DNA from: Heterohyrax brucei
Taxonomy: Eukaryota; Chordata; Mammalia; Hyracoidea; Procaviidae
NCBI GenBank assembly: GCA_028571685.1
Contig: CM053154.1
Span: 11,130,001-11,194,000 of the forward strand
Direction: 5' to 3'
DNA: 64,000 nucleotides
Shown: piece by piece, positions 1 to 10,168 of the stretch
How positions within the stretch are numbered: position 1 is the stretch's first letter
How the letters are laid out: every line of letters begins with the position of its first letter
The notes under the pieces: generated by a model
The model's database searches: none
Seen by the model: the letters and a program-made list of their open reading frames with translations, nothing else
What the model was told of the DNA's origin: nothing
Translations under genes and position numbers: made by a program

Positions 1-965
1 GTCCACAATAGTTTTTATGCTTGAGCCCATAGTTGTTACCACTGTGTCAGTCCACCTTATTGAGGGTCTTCCTCTTTTTCACTGACCCTCCACTCTACCA
101 GGCATGATGTCCTTCTCCAGGGACTGATCCTTTTTGACAACATGGTCAAAATATGTAAGACACAGTCTTGCCATCCTCGCTTCCAAGAAGCACTCTGATT
201 GTACTTCCTCCAGAATAGATCTGTTTGTTCTCTTCAAGGTCCATGGTACATTCAACATTCTTCTCCAACACCACAGTTCAAGGGCATCAATTCTTCTTCT
301 GTCTTCTTTGTTCATGGTCCAGCTTTTGCATGCAAATGATGCAATTGAAAATACCATGGCTTGGGTCAGGCACATTTTAGTCTTCAAGGTGACATCTTCA
401 CTTTTGAATGTTTTAAAGAGGTCCTTTGCAACATGTTTCCCCAATTTGTTATGTCTTTTGATTTTTTGACTGCTGCTTCCATGGGTGTTGACTGTGGACC
501 CAAGTAAAATGAAATCTTGACAACCTCAATCTTTTCTCCATTTATGAAAATGCTGCTTACTGGTCCAGTTGTGAGGATTTTTCTTTTCTTGATGTTGAGG
601 TGCAATCTATACTGAAGACTGTGGTCCTTGATTTTCATCAGTAAGTGTCACAAATCTTCTTCATTTCTAGCAAGTAAGGTGATGTCATCTGTGTAACACA
701 GGTTGTTAATGAGTCATCCTCCAATTCTGATGACTTGTTCTTCTTCGTATAATTCAGCGTCTTGGATTATTTACTCAGCATACAGATTAAAAAGGTATAG
801 TGAAAGGATACAACCCTGATGCACACTTTTCCTGACTGAAAACCATGCAGTGTCCCCTTGTTCTGTTTGCATGACTGCTGCTTGATCCATACATAGATTC
901 CTTAAGAGCACAGTTAAGTGTTCTGGAATTCCTATTATCCGTAACACTACTATGCTGCACATTTA
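1..965 (-). mobile_element. RTE-type LINE relic: reverse transcriptase palm to C-terminus
   Basis: Read on the minus strand this is the second half of an RTE/BovB-like LINE polyprotein. From 962 downward come a QGCxLSxxLFNLYAE-like reverse-transcriptase motif (about 771-830), the catalytic box as YTDD instead of YADD (about 679-693), then an LNIxKxKIL block (384-638). A C-terminal stretch follows with RRRIDALELWCWRRML and SILEE (about 190-310). Several stops and frameshifts separate the blocks, so it is a dead fragment. It is 5'-truncated near 965, and its 3' end lies beyond the left edge of the window. Family knowledge: RTE elements encode an endonuclease and a reverse transcriptase and copy RNA at nicked target DNA. 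Positions 111-312 have a near-identical inverted copy at 1358-1559. Confidence 0.85.
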
Positions 966-1357
966 GTCCTGCTCACCAACTCAGCTGCTGTCCATCCTCC
1001 CTCATTAACATTGCAGAGGCAGGGTTTATAGCATACACAATGTCAGAAATACTGGCCGACCAAACCACCACACACATTTCTACACACATTTTTTGGGAAA
1101 CACAAAGTCAATCCATGCCACATGTCTTTATCAAAAGTGGAAGAAATCCAAATCAAAAATGAGATGCCATCTCACCCAAACAAGGCTGGTATTAATCCAA
1201 AAAACACAAAATGATAAATGCTGGAAAGGCTGTGGAGAGACTAGAACACTTACACACTACTGGTAGGAATGTAAAATGGTACAACCACTTTGGAAATCAA
1301 TTTGACGCTTTACTTAAAAGCTATCCAGCGGTCTACTTCTTGGAATCCATCTTGCAA

Positions 1358-1559
1358 AACAAAGAAGACAGAAGAAGAATTGATGCCTTTGAACTGTGGT
1401 GTTGGAGAAGAATGTGGAATGTACCATGGACCTTGAAGAGAACAAACAGATCTATTCTGGAGGAAGTACAATCAGAGTGCTTCTTGGAAGCAAGGATGGC
1501 AAGACTGTGTCTTACATATTTTGACCATGTTGTCAAAAAGGATCAGTCCCTGGAGAAGG
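1358..1559 (+). repeat. Inverted copy of RTE positions 111-312
   Basis: The reverse complement of 1358-1559 aligns to 111-312 over 202 bp with no gaps and three substitutions (98.5% identity). The piece is internal to the RTE coding region, with neither a 5' nor a 3' element end, no A-rich tail and no visible target duplication. It replaces a short piece of the L1 it sits in. A local templated inverted duplication explains this better than an ordinary retrotransposition. It encodes part of the RTE C-terminal region (EDRRRIDAFELWCWRRM). Confidence 0.7.
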
Positions 1560-2090
1560 CCTGTATCACATGAACAGATACAGGCACACCAATGTTCATT
1601 GCAGCAGTGTCTACAACAGCAAAAAGATGGAAACAGTCTATCAGCAGATGAATGGATAAACAGACTATATTTACAGACTGGAACATTATGCAATGATAAA
1701 GAACAATGATGAATTTGTGAACATCTCATAACATGGAGGAATCTGTAAGGTGTTAGGCTGAGTGAAATTAGTTGCAAAAGGATAAATATTGTATGAGTCT
1801 ACCATTACAAGGACTCAAGAAGCAATTTAAACACACAAGGAAACAGTCTTTGATGGTTACAAGGGTAGGGAGGGAGGCAGAGGGGTATTCATTACTTAAA
1901 TAGCAGACAAGAATTATGTTAGGTGAAGCAAGGGACAGCACACAGTAGAGAAGTCAGAACAACTGGACTAAACCGAAAGCTAAGAAATGTCCTAGGTATA
2001 ACCAAACACTTTGAAGAACAGAAGAGCAGAGACATGGGCCTGGGGAACCACAGTTTCAAGGGAGATCTAGGTCAATTGGCATAACAAAGT

Positions 2091-2759
2091 TAGTTTTTTA
2101 AGATTGTGATTAAGTGAAAATTTGTAATCCAAGTCAATTTGTCATATGAAATCCTGAGCATCCACTTCCATGCAACTTTATCTGCTCTCTTCACCCTGTG
2201 ACAGCACACTCTTCCTTCTACTCTTTACTTCCAGTATCCACTCAACTGACCGTTGTGCCCTCCTCTCCACCCTCTCCTTTGCCCTCTAAAAAGAGACCAA
2301 TTAGAAAGCTTTATATATCTGTTAAGCCATAAAGTACACACACCGCTTGCATCATTCTGTGTCCCTTAATCCAGTCTAATCTTCGTCATCTGAGATATTA
2401 GCTTCAGTACTGGTTTCTGCTCCAGGCTAGCAGGAATTCCAGGAACTGTGTTCTCAGGGGAACCTCCAGATTGTCAGAATATAAGTCTGGTCTTTTAGTA
2501 GCATTCTTGATCTGCACACCCCTTCGTCTTGTGCTACGTCAGGGACTCTACACCGGGTTCCCTGCCTGGGCTGTCTTTGGTGGTAGTCAGGCATCTTCTA
2601 GTCCTTCTGATCTCATGTTGTTGTTGTCTCCCAATCACATGGACCCTTCTGTCTTGGTTTTCATCTGTTCCAAGTAGGCTGGCATCAGTCGATGTTCTTT
2701 AGATGGCAGCTTCCGGCTTTTAAGACCCCAGGAGACACTCACCAATATGGGATGCAGAA
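2091..2759 (-). mobile_element. 5'-truncated L1 3' UTR inserted in antisense
   Basis: Minus-strand L1 3' UTR beginning with a short T-rich run (poly(A) on the minus strand) and running back to gaccccaggagacactcacc and gggatgc at the truncation point. It is flanked by a perfect 14-bp target duplication, tggcataacaaagt, at 2077-2090 and 2760-2773. Without it, the host L1 3' UTR reads through continuously. The same UTR motif appears on the + strand just beyond the right flank (about 2785-2825), so the locus forms an imperfect inverted repeat. Confidence 0.8.
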
Positions 2760-3022
2760 TGGCATAACAAAGTGTTTTATGAAAATGTTTTGCATCCCAC
2801 TTTGGTAAGTGGTGTCTGGGTCTTAAAGGCTAGCAAGAGTCCATCTACGAAGCATCAACTGGTCCCAACCCACCTGGAGTAGAGGTAAATGAAGGACACC
2901 AAAGATATAAGGGACATATGAACCCAAGACACAGAAAGGACCACATAACCCAGAGACTACATCAGCATGAGACTGGAAGAACTAGATGGTACCTGCTCAC
3001 TGCCAATGACTGCCTTGACAGG

Positions 3023-3521
3023 TGTCATGGTTTGAATTGTGTCCCCCCAAAAATGTGTGCAGCCATGTGGCTGGGATATGGTTCCCAGTATCTTGGGACT
3101 GTCCTCCATTGTGTAGTTTTGCTAACCTGTATGTTAAAGGATTAGGGTGGGGCTGTGAATTCCTGCTACAGGGGAAGTTTCCCTGGAGTATGGCTTGCCC
3201 CACCATTAATGCTTTTAGCTTTCAAGGAATAAAAGGAAAAAGAACCAAGGACAATTTGAGAACCTCGCTACCATCAAGCAAGCAGCACCGGGAGCAGAGC
3301 GTGTCGTTCAGACCAGAAGTTCTTGCGTTAGGACGCTCCCTGGACAAAGACTGATGCAATACCGGACTTTCCTCCAGAGCCGACAAGGGAAAGTCTATCC
3401 CTGGAGCGGACACCCTGAATATGGACTTGCAACTCACCGGACTGTGTAAGAATAAATCTTTCTTTGTTAAAGCCATCCACTCTGTGGTATTTCTGTTAGA
3501 GCAGCCTAGCTGACTAAAACA
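3023..3521 (+). repeat. 5' LTR of the MaLR element
   Basis: 499 bp, TG...CA ends, AATAAA at 3451-3456 near the end as expected for an LTR polyadenylation signal. It carries two sites that look like CpG decay relative to the 3' LTR (TG where the partner has CG, near 3066 and 3301). Confidence 0.85.
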
Positions 3522-3540
3522 GAATTGGTACCGTGGGAGT
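3522..3540 (+). other. Primer-binding-site position of the MaLR element
   Basis: The sequence directly after the 5' LTR (gaattggtaccgtggga) is where the tRNA primer of reverse transcription pairs. I cannot name the tRNA from the sequence alone. Confidence 0.4.
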
Positions 3541-4446
3541 GGGGTGCTGCTCTAGCAAATACCTAAAATGTGGAAGCCACTTTGAAACTGCGAATGGATA
3601 GAAGATTCAGAAGGAATGAAGAAGGCGCAGATGGTGAGAAACAACAGAGGACCGGCAGCAGCGGCAGCGGCAACAGCAGAACCAGAGGCAGCGCTGGAGC
3701 CGACCCGTGGAGCGAGAGAGGTCAGTGCCTGCGCAGAGCTTTCCTCGTGGAACGGGGTGCCTCTGGGCACTTGAATCGGTGAGGAGTGAGAGAGTTGAGT
3801 GCCTTTGGGCAGGACGCTTTCCAGCAAGAGTGGGGTGCCTCCGGGCACTTAAACCAGTGGAGCTACAGAGCTTTGGAACACTTGCCCGGCAGGGCAGATG
3901 TGGGCCTGAGGCCCAGGCCATGCGGCCATAGGAAGCTGAAGCTGAAGAGGCAGATAGCGTGAGAAGCTGAGCTGCCTCAGTCTCAAGAGGTATGGCCATG
4001 ACCTCAGGGGTTTGAAAGGGTGGAACCATGGCGTGCTGTGTTCGTAAGGGTGGAATTGCCACTCAGTTGGGCTTAGGGTGCTCCTAAAGCCGATGGGACA
4101 GAGTTTCTGTCCAAGTGGGCCTTGAAGGCAGAGTTGTAGCACGGGGCTGGAGGTCTCCACTCAGAAACCAGAGAGTGTGGCCGATACCTAGAATCTGGAG
4201 AGCATTGCTGTTGTGTAGAATGTCTCAGAAAATGTAAGAGTATTTCCAAAGCTTTGAGGGCTAATGTAATGTGTTCTGTTGACTTGCCTGTTGCCTTTTA
4301 ATGCCTTCTAAGTTTCACAGATGTAGAAGAGTTTTTGTATTTTGGACTTGGAGCTGATTTAAGACTTCTGTTATATGGATGGACATAATTTTGCTATGGT
4401 GAGATGAATGTGTTAAATGTTTTTGTGATGTGATTTTTGGGTTGTC

Positions 4447-4457
4447 AAAGGGTGGGA
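4447..4457 (+). other. Polypurine tract of the MaLR element
   Basis: aaagggtggga is almost all purine and directly abuts the 3' LTR, the position where plus-strand DNA synthesis is primed. Confidence 0.55.
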
Positions 4458-4956
4458 TGTCATGGTTTGAATTGTGTCCCCCCAAAAATGTGTGCAGCCA
4501 CGTGGCTGGGATATGGTTCCCAGTATCTTGGGACTGTCCTCCATTGTGTGGTTTTGCTAACCTGTATGTTAAAGGATTAGGGTGGGGCTGTGAATTCCTG
4601 CTATGGGGGAAGTTTCCCTGGAGTATGGCTTGCCCCACCCTTAATGCTTTTAGCTTTCAAGGAATAAAAGGAAAAAGAACCAAGGACAATTTGAGAACCT
4701 CGCTACCATCAAGCAAGCAGCACCGGGAGCAGAGCGCGTCGTTCAGACCAGAAGTTCTTGCTTTAGGACGCTCCCTGGACAAAGACTGATGCAATACCGG
4801 ACTTTCCTCCAGAGCCGACAAGGGAAAGTCTTTCCCTGGAGCGGACACCCTGAATATGGACTTGCAACCCACCGGACTGTGTAAGAATAAATCTTTCTTT
4901 GTTAAAGCCATCCACTCTGTGGTATTTCTGTTAGAGCAGCCTAGCTGACTAAAACA
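4458..4956 (+). repeat. 3' LTR of the MaLR element
   Basis: 499 bp, collinear without gaps with the 5' LTR, 98.2% identical by eye. AATAAA at 4886-4891 is at the same offset as in the 5' LTR. The ACAGG target duplication follows immediately. Confidence 0.85.
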
Positions 4957-5410
4957 ACAGGGAACAGAACAAAAAGTCCCTGTCAAAGAAGGAGAAAACT
5001 CAAACTGTACGAAAAAGACCAAACTTGATGATCAGACAGACTGGAAGGTCTCCAGAAGACATGGCCTCTGGATTTTCTTTTAGACCAGAGCTGAATCCAT
5101 TCCTGAAGCCGACTCTTCAGATGAAGATTTAGACTGGAGTATAAGACGTACAAAGATACTGGCTGAGACTGTGTTTCTTGGCTTAAGTGGATGAATGAGA
5201 GTAACTGCGCAGCTCCTGTCCAGAGGCCAGAGGAGAGGGCAGAGGGGGACAGGAGCTGGTTGAATGGACGCTGGAAATACAGGATGGAGAGAGGGAGTGT
5301 GCTGTCACAGAATGGGAAGAGCAGCTAGAGTGACATAGTAAGGTGTGTGTGAGTTTTTGTATGACAAGTTGACCTGGATTATAAATTTTCACTTAATGCA
5401 CAATAAAGTA

Positions 5411-6495
5411 TTTAATGATAACATTTAAATATATATATAAAAGAAGAAATACGGTAAGACACCCAGATGGCTGGATGCATAACAAAAATGCAGAGTGAGG
5501 AACACAGCTGTGTGTTTCCTGTGTGGATACCTGGTGCCCATACTCATTTGCAGTGCTTATGGGACCCCTGGATTTGTTGTGTTTTTCATCTTCACACACA
5601 TGACTTGTCTACTTTAAGTAATTCTCCCCGTGTCTTCTGGGTTCTCAGCTTCTGTGTTGTCCTTCACCTCTGATCTTCACTGACAGCTGTCCATGTCGTA
5701 AAACTTTTATTCTGGTGGAAACAGGAGCTCAGATGAGAAATGTGTAACAACAGAGATTGTTAGGCCAGGTATTGACAACGCTGTAAGGAAATTAAAACAG
5801 GAGAGTGAACTAGAAAATACCTGAGGGGCAGGTGGAGACGAGAGGCTCCTGTAGCTGCTGGCATCGGGGACTACCTTTCTGAGAACCTACCATCTGAACT
5901 GGAAATCAGACAATAAGAAAATGTCATGCTTAGGAAAACATGGGATAAAAGTATTCCAGGCATCAAGAAAAGCCAGTGCAAAGGCCCTGAGGTAGGAGCT
6001 AGCTCTATGTGTTTGAGGGACAGAGAGGAAGCTGAAGCACATGGAAGGGGACGAGTGAGGACTGTGGTATGAGAAGGGCGAGAGAAGGAAGCAGGGGCTA
6101 AAGCAGGTGGGGCGTTGTAGGTCTCATAGGAGCCTGCTGGTTTTACTGTGAGCGACGCCATGCCTCTCACAGGCACACGCGCTACTGATTTCTCTTGGAA
6201 GACTGAGGGGTGTCCTCAAAAAAAATGGCTTGGGAATCAAACAGACGTTAATTTGAAGGATGTGACATGTATAGAACGGAAGGGAGGAGTGCACCATCAC
6301 TGGGCAAGGAGAGCCGTACGAGCTGCAGATAGGTGGGTATGCAAATTTAAAACGGATTGTATACTCTTTCCCTCAGTCACAGTAAATAAATAAAATATTT
6401 AATAATAAAAAAAAAGTAAAAAGCAACAGACATGCATGACCATGAACAAGGCTTTCATCTCTGTGGGTCTTTTGACACTGTAGCTGCAAAATAGT
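5411..6495. other. No gene seen; possible old LINE fragment at 5865-6180
   Basis: AT-rich sequence follows the L1 end. Around 5865-6180 the pattern agtgcaaaggccctgaggtagg ... gtaggtctcataggagcc resembles a mammalian-wide LINE-like repeat that I cannot place firmly. An A-rich run at 6382-6416 precedes the mariner relic. No open frame has recognisable domains. Confidence 0.4.
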
Positions 6496-7461
6496 CTTCC
6501 AGTAAGGGTGTCTTATCTTTGAGCTTGAATAAAGCAAGTTGTGTAAGTGATACAGTTTTAGTTGTTTTCTTATTTCAAAGTACACTTGATGGCATTATGT
6601 GTGGAAAAGAACTTCAGGTAAATGGCCACTGTGGCACCTTCCAAATGAGGCCCCAAATAGTCAATTATCATAATGCTGTATCTTTCACCATTGACTGTCC
6701 AGCCTCTCCTCATTCATCTTGGAAAAAATAAGGGCCAATGACTCAGCTGGATGAAAATGCACACCAAATGGTAACATTTTAGGAAGAAGTGGATGTTCTT
6801 GAATCTGCATTGGATTCTCATTGCTCCAAATGTGACAGTTTAGGTTGTTAATGAAACCATTCATCCAAAATTGAGACTTGTCGCTGAAGATGAATTTTCT
6901 GCCAAAAGCAGGGTCAACTCCAGTTGCTCTGGGGGCCCAGTCAGCAAAGACACTGTGCAATCTATGGTTGTTGGGCTTCAGATTTTGAGTTAAAACAGTT
7001 TTGTAAAGGTAAAGCTTCAAGTCCAGATACAAAATCCGCCCAACTGTGGTCTACAAAAGGCCCAGTGCTTGTGCTCGGTGAGGAATTGATTGGGATGGAT
7101 TCCCGTGTCTACTCTGATGTATGGTGGCAAGGTGGCAATCTCTTCATTGGAACGTGCAGTTCTTCGATGCACAGGCATTGTCTGATTGGCAACAGACCAG
7201 GTTGTCTTAAATTTTTTGCTTAAACGTTGAATCGTTCTCTCAGTGGGGTGATTACGTGTGCTGTAAATTTCACATAATGCACAGAATGTTTGGTGAACAG
7301 AACACCCTACTTGATAATAAACTTTAATAATTTCTATGCATTGTGGGATGATGTAACTTCTCATGGCTATCAAGACTAATCAAGAAAGCGTGATAAATAC
7401 AGGTGCTACATGAGGATATCACTTCCATGAGCTGTCAAAAATAGGATATCCTTATTGGAAG
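6496..7461 (-). mobile_element. Tc1/mariner-superfamily DNA transposon relic with inverted repeats
   Basis: The ends form a terminal inverted repeat of about 30 bp. The left end (6496-6525) reads cttccagtaagggtgtctta, and the reverse complement of the right end (7430-7461) reads cttccaataaggatatccta. Between them lies a decayed transposase on the minus strand. The copy is about 0.97 kb, shorter than a typical 1.3-kb element because of internal deletion. The protein resembles Tc1/mariner-type transposases better known from insects than the usual mammalian Tigger or HSMAR types. Confidence 0.7.
6575..7373 (-). pseudogene. Broken Tc1/mariner-type transposase
   Basis: The N-terminal part (7373 down to 7017) shows a helix-turn-helix-like region: a CSVHQTF stretch, then PTERTIQRLSKKFKTTWSV and an RRTARSNEEIA linker. 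A frameshift near 7017-7032 moves the frame to the next part (7032 down to 6685). This has KPNNHRLHSVFADWA, then FSDKSQFWMNGFINNLNCHIW, where the D of FSDK matches the second catalytic Asp of this superfamily. A second frameshift near 6700 leads to a short VNGERYSIMI-like block, followed by a deletion of the region that should carry the last catalytic residue. It cannot make an active enzyme. In intact relatives the protein binds the inverted repeats and cuts and pastes the element at TA sites. Confidence 0.7.
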
Positions 7462-7514
7462 ATCCTTTAGAATGAATGCTTTTAATGCGATGTATTGAGT
7501 CCTTTGCTCATTCA

Positions 7515-7640
7515 CCCCACATATACACTCACTACATCTCTACTGTGTCCCAGGACTGGAGACAGACCCATGAGTAGTGCAGATGAGGTTTTCCTGCCTT
7601 CATGGAGCTTCTGGCCAGTTAAGAACAAGTGTACTGAATA
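7515..7640 (-). repeat. L2 LINE 3' end fragment
   Basis: ctactgtgtcccaggactgg followed by ttcctgccttcatggagctt is the antisense form of the L2 3' end. Old and diverged. Confidence 0.55.
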
Positions 7641-7702
7641 AGATAGCTTCAAGCAGCAAGAAGTCCTAAGAAGAACACCCAGAGCAATAAAGAGGGACTC
7701 GT

Positions 7703-7870
7703 AGGAAACCACGGTAGCATAGTGATCAAAGGCTTCAGCTGCTAATCAAAAGGTGAGCAGTTCAAATCCACCAAACATTTCTTGGAAACCTTATGGGGCA
7801 GTTCAACCCTGCCCTCTAGGGCTGCCATGAGTCAGAATTGACTCGACAGCAATGGGTTTGGTTTTTGGGG
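7703..7870 (+). mobile_element. AfroSINE, full length
   Basis: tRNA-like head (aaaccacggtagcatagtg, B-box-like cagttcaaatcc), the body ttcttggaaaccttatgggg, and the RTE-like tail gagtcagaattgactcgaca ending in a T/G-rich run. Confidence 0.85.
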
Positions 7871-7889
7871 GGGAGGAATTGAGGGAGCT

Positions 7890-8050
7890 GCTTTTTCCAG
7901 TAAGTTATCTTGCTGTTAACTGAGGGTCAGAAAAGTTGAGTGACTTGCTCATGGCCACAGTGTTAGGAAGACACAGAACTAGAAATCCAAACCTACCTTT
8001 CTGGTTCTATAATCATTGTTTTGCACAATGCCACATAGTCCAAACAGATT
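7890..8050 (-). repeat. MIR SINE, antisense
   Basis: actgagggtcagaaaagttg and agtgacttgctcatggccac are the core MIR signature in reverse orientation. It is an old, mammal-wide SINE. Confidence 0.6.
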
Positions 8051-8600
8051 ATCAGCCTTGTTTAGGTGACACCAGAGAACTGAGAATTAGTATCTAGATC
8101 AGCCAGGTCGTTCCGTGAATGCTGCACTCTGCTGTGGACGTGCCTACATAGCTTCGGTGTTTCTCTGGAATTCCATGGCAGCTAAAATGAGCTGGAACCG
8201 AGGTCTCAGTTCACACTGAGCTGCTGTGCCCAGCCCGGAGCCTGAGGCAGGTCCCACCGCGGACTTCTTTGAATCTAAGTCATTATGGTAACCAGCATCT
8301 ATTTGTACCTACCACGGTTTCTTTATCATTAGCACCAACACCACGATTAACACCCTCACTGTCACCATCACCACCGTCACTGTCTTCACCCCACTGTCAC
8401 AGTTAAGACCACCTGATGTTTTCCTACTATGGTATATAACCTCTGGGTTATTTGTTTCTTAGGAGCATCTATATTTCTGATGAGTTTGCTCAAAAACTGC
8501 TGGTTTTTAAACCAAAACATATAGTGCTTTTGTCTCAGGCCTCAGAAGATTCAACTTCGGGCTGCATCATGTAGAGATTCTTTCAAATGTGAAGCAAGAG
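8051..8600. other. Single-copy sequence; CAC-rich patch
   Basis: No gene seen. 8325-8405 is a low-complexity run built on ccaccatcaccaccgtcac. Confidence 0.5.
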
Positions 8601-8770
8601 GTTTCCATTAATTCATTTCACAAATATTTACTGAGTGCCTGTTATGGGTCAGGAGCTCTTACAGGAACCGAGAGTACAATGCCTTCATGGAACTTACACT
8701 GTAGTGAAAGAAACGGGCAATAGATAAATAAATCAGGAAAAGTACTGTAGGAATATAAATATTTTCATTC
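8601..8770 (-). repeat. L2 LINE 3' end fragment
   Basis: tcacaaatatttactgagtg, then ccttcatggaacttacactg: the antisense L2 terminus. A gataaataaatcagg run follows, typical of the next part of this repeat. Confidence 0.6.
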
Positions 8771-8794
8771 TGTAATAGAAAACCTAGGGGACCA

Positions 8795-9300
8795 TTTTAT
8801 TTTTTAAGATATTTAATTGTGCTTTAAGTGAAACTTTACAATCCAAGTCAATTTGTCATACAGAAACTTACATACACATTGCTGTGTAATTCTCGTTGCT
8901 CTCCCTACCCTGACGGTATACCCCTTCCTTTCACCCTATACTTCCCATGTCCATTCAACCAACTCCTGTCCCGCTCTCCTCTCTCATCTCCCCTCTGGAC
9001 AGGAGCTGCTCACTCAGGCTCCCGTAGCTACTTAAGCCAAGAAGCATACTCTCCACGAGTCCCATCTTTGTCTGAAGAGTTGACTTCAGGAATGGTTTCA
9101 GCTCTGGGCTGACAGTCTGGGGGCCATGCCCTCTGGGGACCCTCTGGTCTGTTGAATCATCAAGTCTGATCTTTTAAATAAGGCTGCAGTTCTTTACCCC
9201 ATTTTTCTCTCTGTTTGTCAGGGACTCTGCTGTGTTCCTTATTATGGCAGGCACTGGTGGTGGCCAGGCACCCGTGCAGCTATTTTAGACTGCTAGCATA
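8795..9300 (-). mobile_element. 5'-truncated L1 3' UTR, antisense
   Basis: Starts with a T-rich run, then aagtgaaactttacaatcca, and shares aactcctgtcccgctctcct and the ctggacaggagctgc block with the L1 3' UTR at 4957-5410 in opposite orientation. 5'-truncated and non-coding. Confidence 0.7.
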
Positions 9301-9556
9301 TTAACTTTTTTTTTTGCTTAAAATCAAGTTCTTTGATTAAAATCTCAGTGACCAAAACAGAATTAGGTTTTATCACTTATAGGACTAACTGGGTCAGGCT
9401 CCAGGCTGCAAGTGGGGTTCTTCATTTATCTGGGACCAGGGATGATTGGGGTATGTTCTTTTTATGGTGGCTTACAGCAAAACAAGAGTGTGAAAATAAA
9501 TGTGTATTAGGTTGGGAGCTCAGCTCGGTACCAGCTGACTCTCACTCAAGCCTCCA

Positions 9557-9700
9557 CTGACCACAGCAAGTCCCGCAGCTGACGCCACTGGGAAGGTGAA
9601 GTCAACTGGCAAGGTGTGGGGGTCTGATCCTACTTCCAGGGAGCACAGCACTGGGCACCACACTCTGCTCTTCCCAAGAGAGCTTGAGAAGCACCTAGAG
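9557..9700 (+). repeat. Left arm of an inverted repeat
   Basis: This 144-bp arm (accacagcaagtcccgcagc ... gcttgagaagcacctagag) matches the reverse complement of 10027-10168 at roughly 80% identity by eye. The 326 bp between the arms are unrelated. I do not recognise it as a known repeat. Confidence 0.65.
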
Positions 9701-10026
9701 TGGGTGCCATTCCAGCTGAGATTCCCATAAAGAGACAGAATCAGCAATGTGGCTGATTCCTCAATGTGGCACCTTGAGGAAGTGCTCCAGGCAGAAGGCA
9801 CAGGCTGGGGGAGGTCGTAAGGCAGGATTAGGCCTGGAGTATGGATGAGACAGAAAAGAAACAAGTGTAGCTGAAGGGAAGCGAGCAGGAGGGAAACTTG
9901 GGAAGAGGGGCAGAGGCCCCAGCACATGGGTCTTGTGAGCCACAGATAAGGGAGTGGGTTTTGCAGGCGTGATGAACAAGAGTGGGATGGGTTGTGTCTG
10001 GCTGTGTCTGGGGTCTGTTGACTCCT

Positions 10027-10168
10027 CCTCTAAGTGCTTCTCAAGCTCTCCTGGGAAGAGCAGAGTATGGTTCCCGGTGCTCTGTTCCCTAGTAGTGAGT
10101 CAGGCGTCCACACCTTGCCAGGTTACTTCCCTTCCTCACTGGCAGCTGTGAGACTTGCTGTGGTTGGT
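10027..10168 (-). repeat. Right arm of an inverted repeat
   Basis: Partner of 9557-9700. The best conserved blocks are ctctgctcttccc, gagagcttgagaagcac and ctggcaaggtgtgg (read on the minus strand). Confidence 0.65.

Larger units (their letters stand above)
3023..4956 (+). mobile_element. Near-intact MaLR-type (ERVL-MaLR) LTR retrotransposon
   Basis: Two 499-bp LTRs (3023-3521 and 4458-4956) start TGTCATGG and end AAAACA, and flank a 936-bp interior. The insertion is bounded by a perfect 5-bp target duplication, ACAGG, at 3018-3022 and 4957-4961. The LTRs differ at 9 of 499 sites. The interior opens with gaattggtaccgtgggagtg and a gtggaagccactttgaaactg stretch, both typical of MaLR interiors. 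No gag, pol or env reading frame is recognisable, as expected of non-autonomous MaLR elements that rely on other retrotransposons for enzymes. It lies inside an L1 3' UTR. The family assignment rests on the LTR edges and the start of the interior. Confidence 0.85.
1086..5410 (+). mobile_element. L1 LINE 3' end and 3' UTR, split by three later insertions
   Basis: A + strand L1 remnant in four pieces. 1086-1357 matches the typical end of L1 ORF2 (aaatgagatgccatctcacc, then gctggaaaggctgtggagag). 1560-2090 continues with the ttcattgcagcag and gatgaatggataaac signatures and the start of a long 3' UTR. 2774-3022 and 4957-5410 complete the UTR, ending in ttttcacttaatgcacaataaa. The breaks are an inverted RTE piece (1358-1559), an antisense L1 (2091-2759) and an LTR element (3023-4956). 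Removing the last two rejoins the UTR exactly at their target duplications. It is the oldest layer of this nest and no coding capacity remains. The same 3' UTR recurs in antisense at 2091-2759, 8795-9300 and 18346-19343. Confidence 0.75.

Noticed and set aside
79..444. Functional reverse transcriptase
   Set aside because: The RTE frame is broken by stops and shifts and is truncated; no copy in the window is intact.
3607..4062. 151-codon open frame antisense to the MaLR interior
   Set aside because: Lies opposite an element expected to be non-coding, with no recognisable domain.
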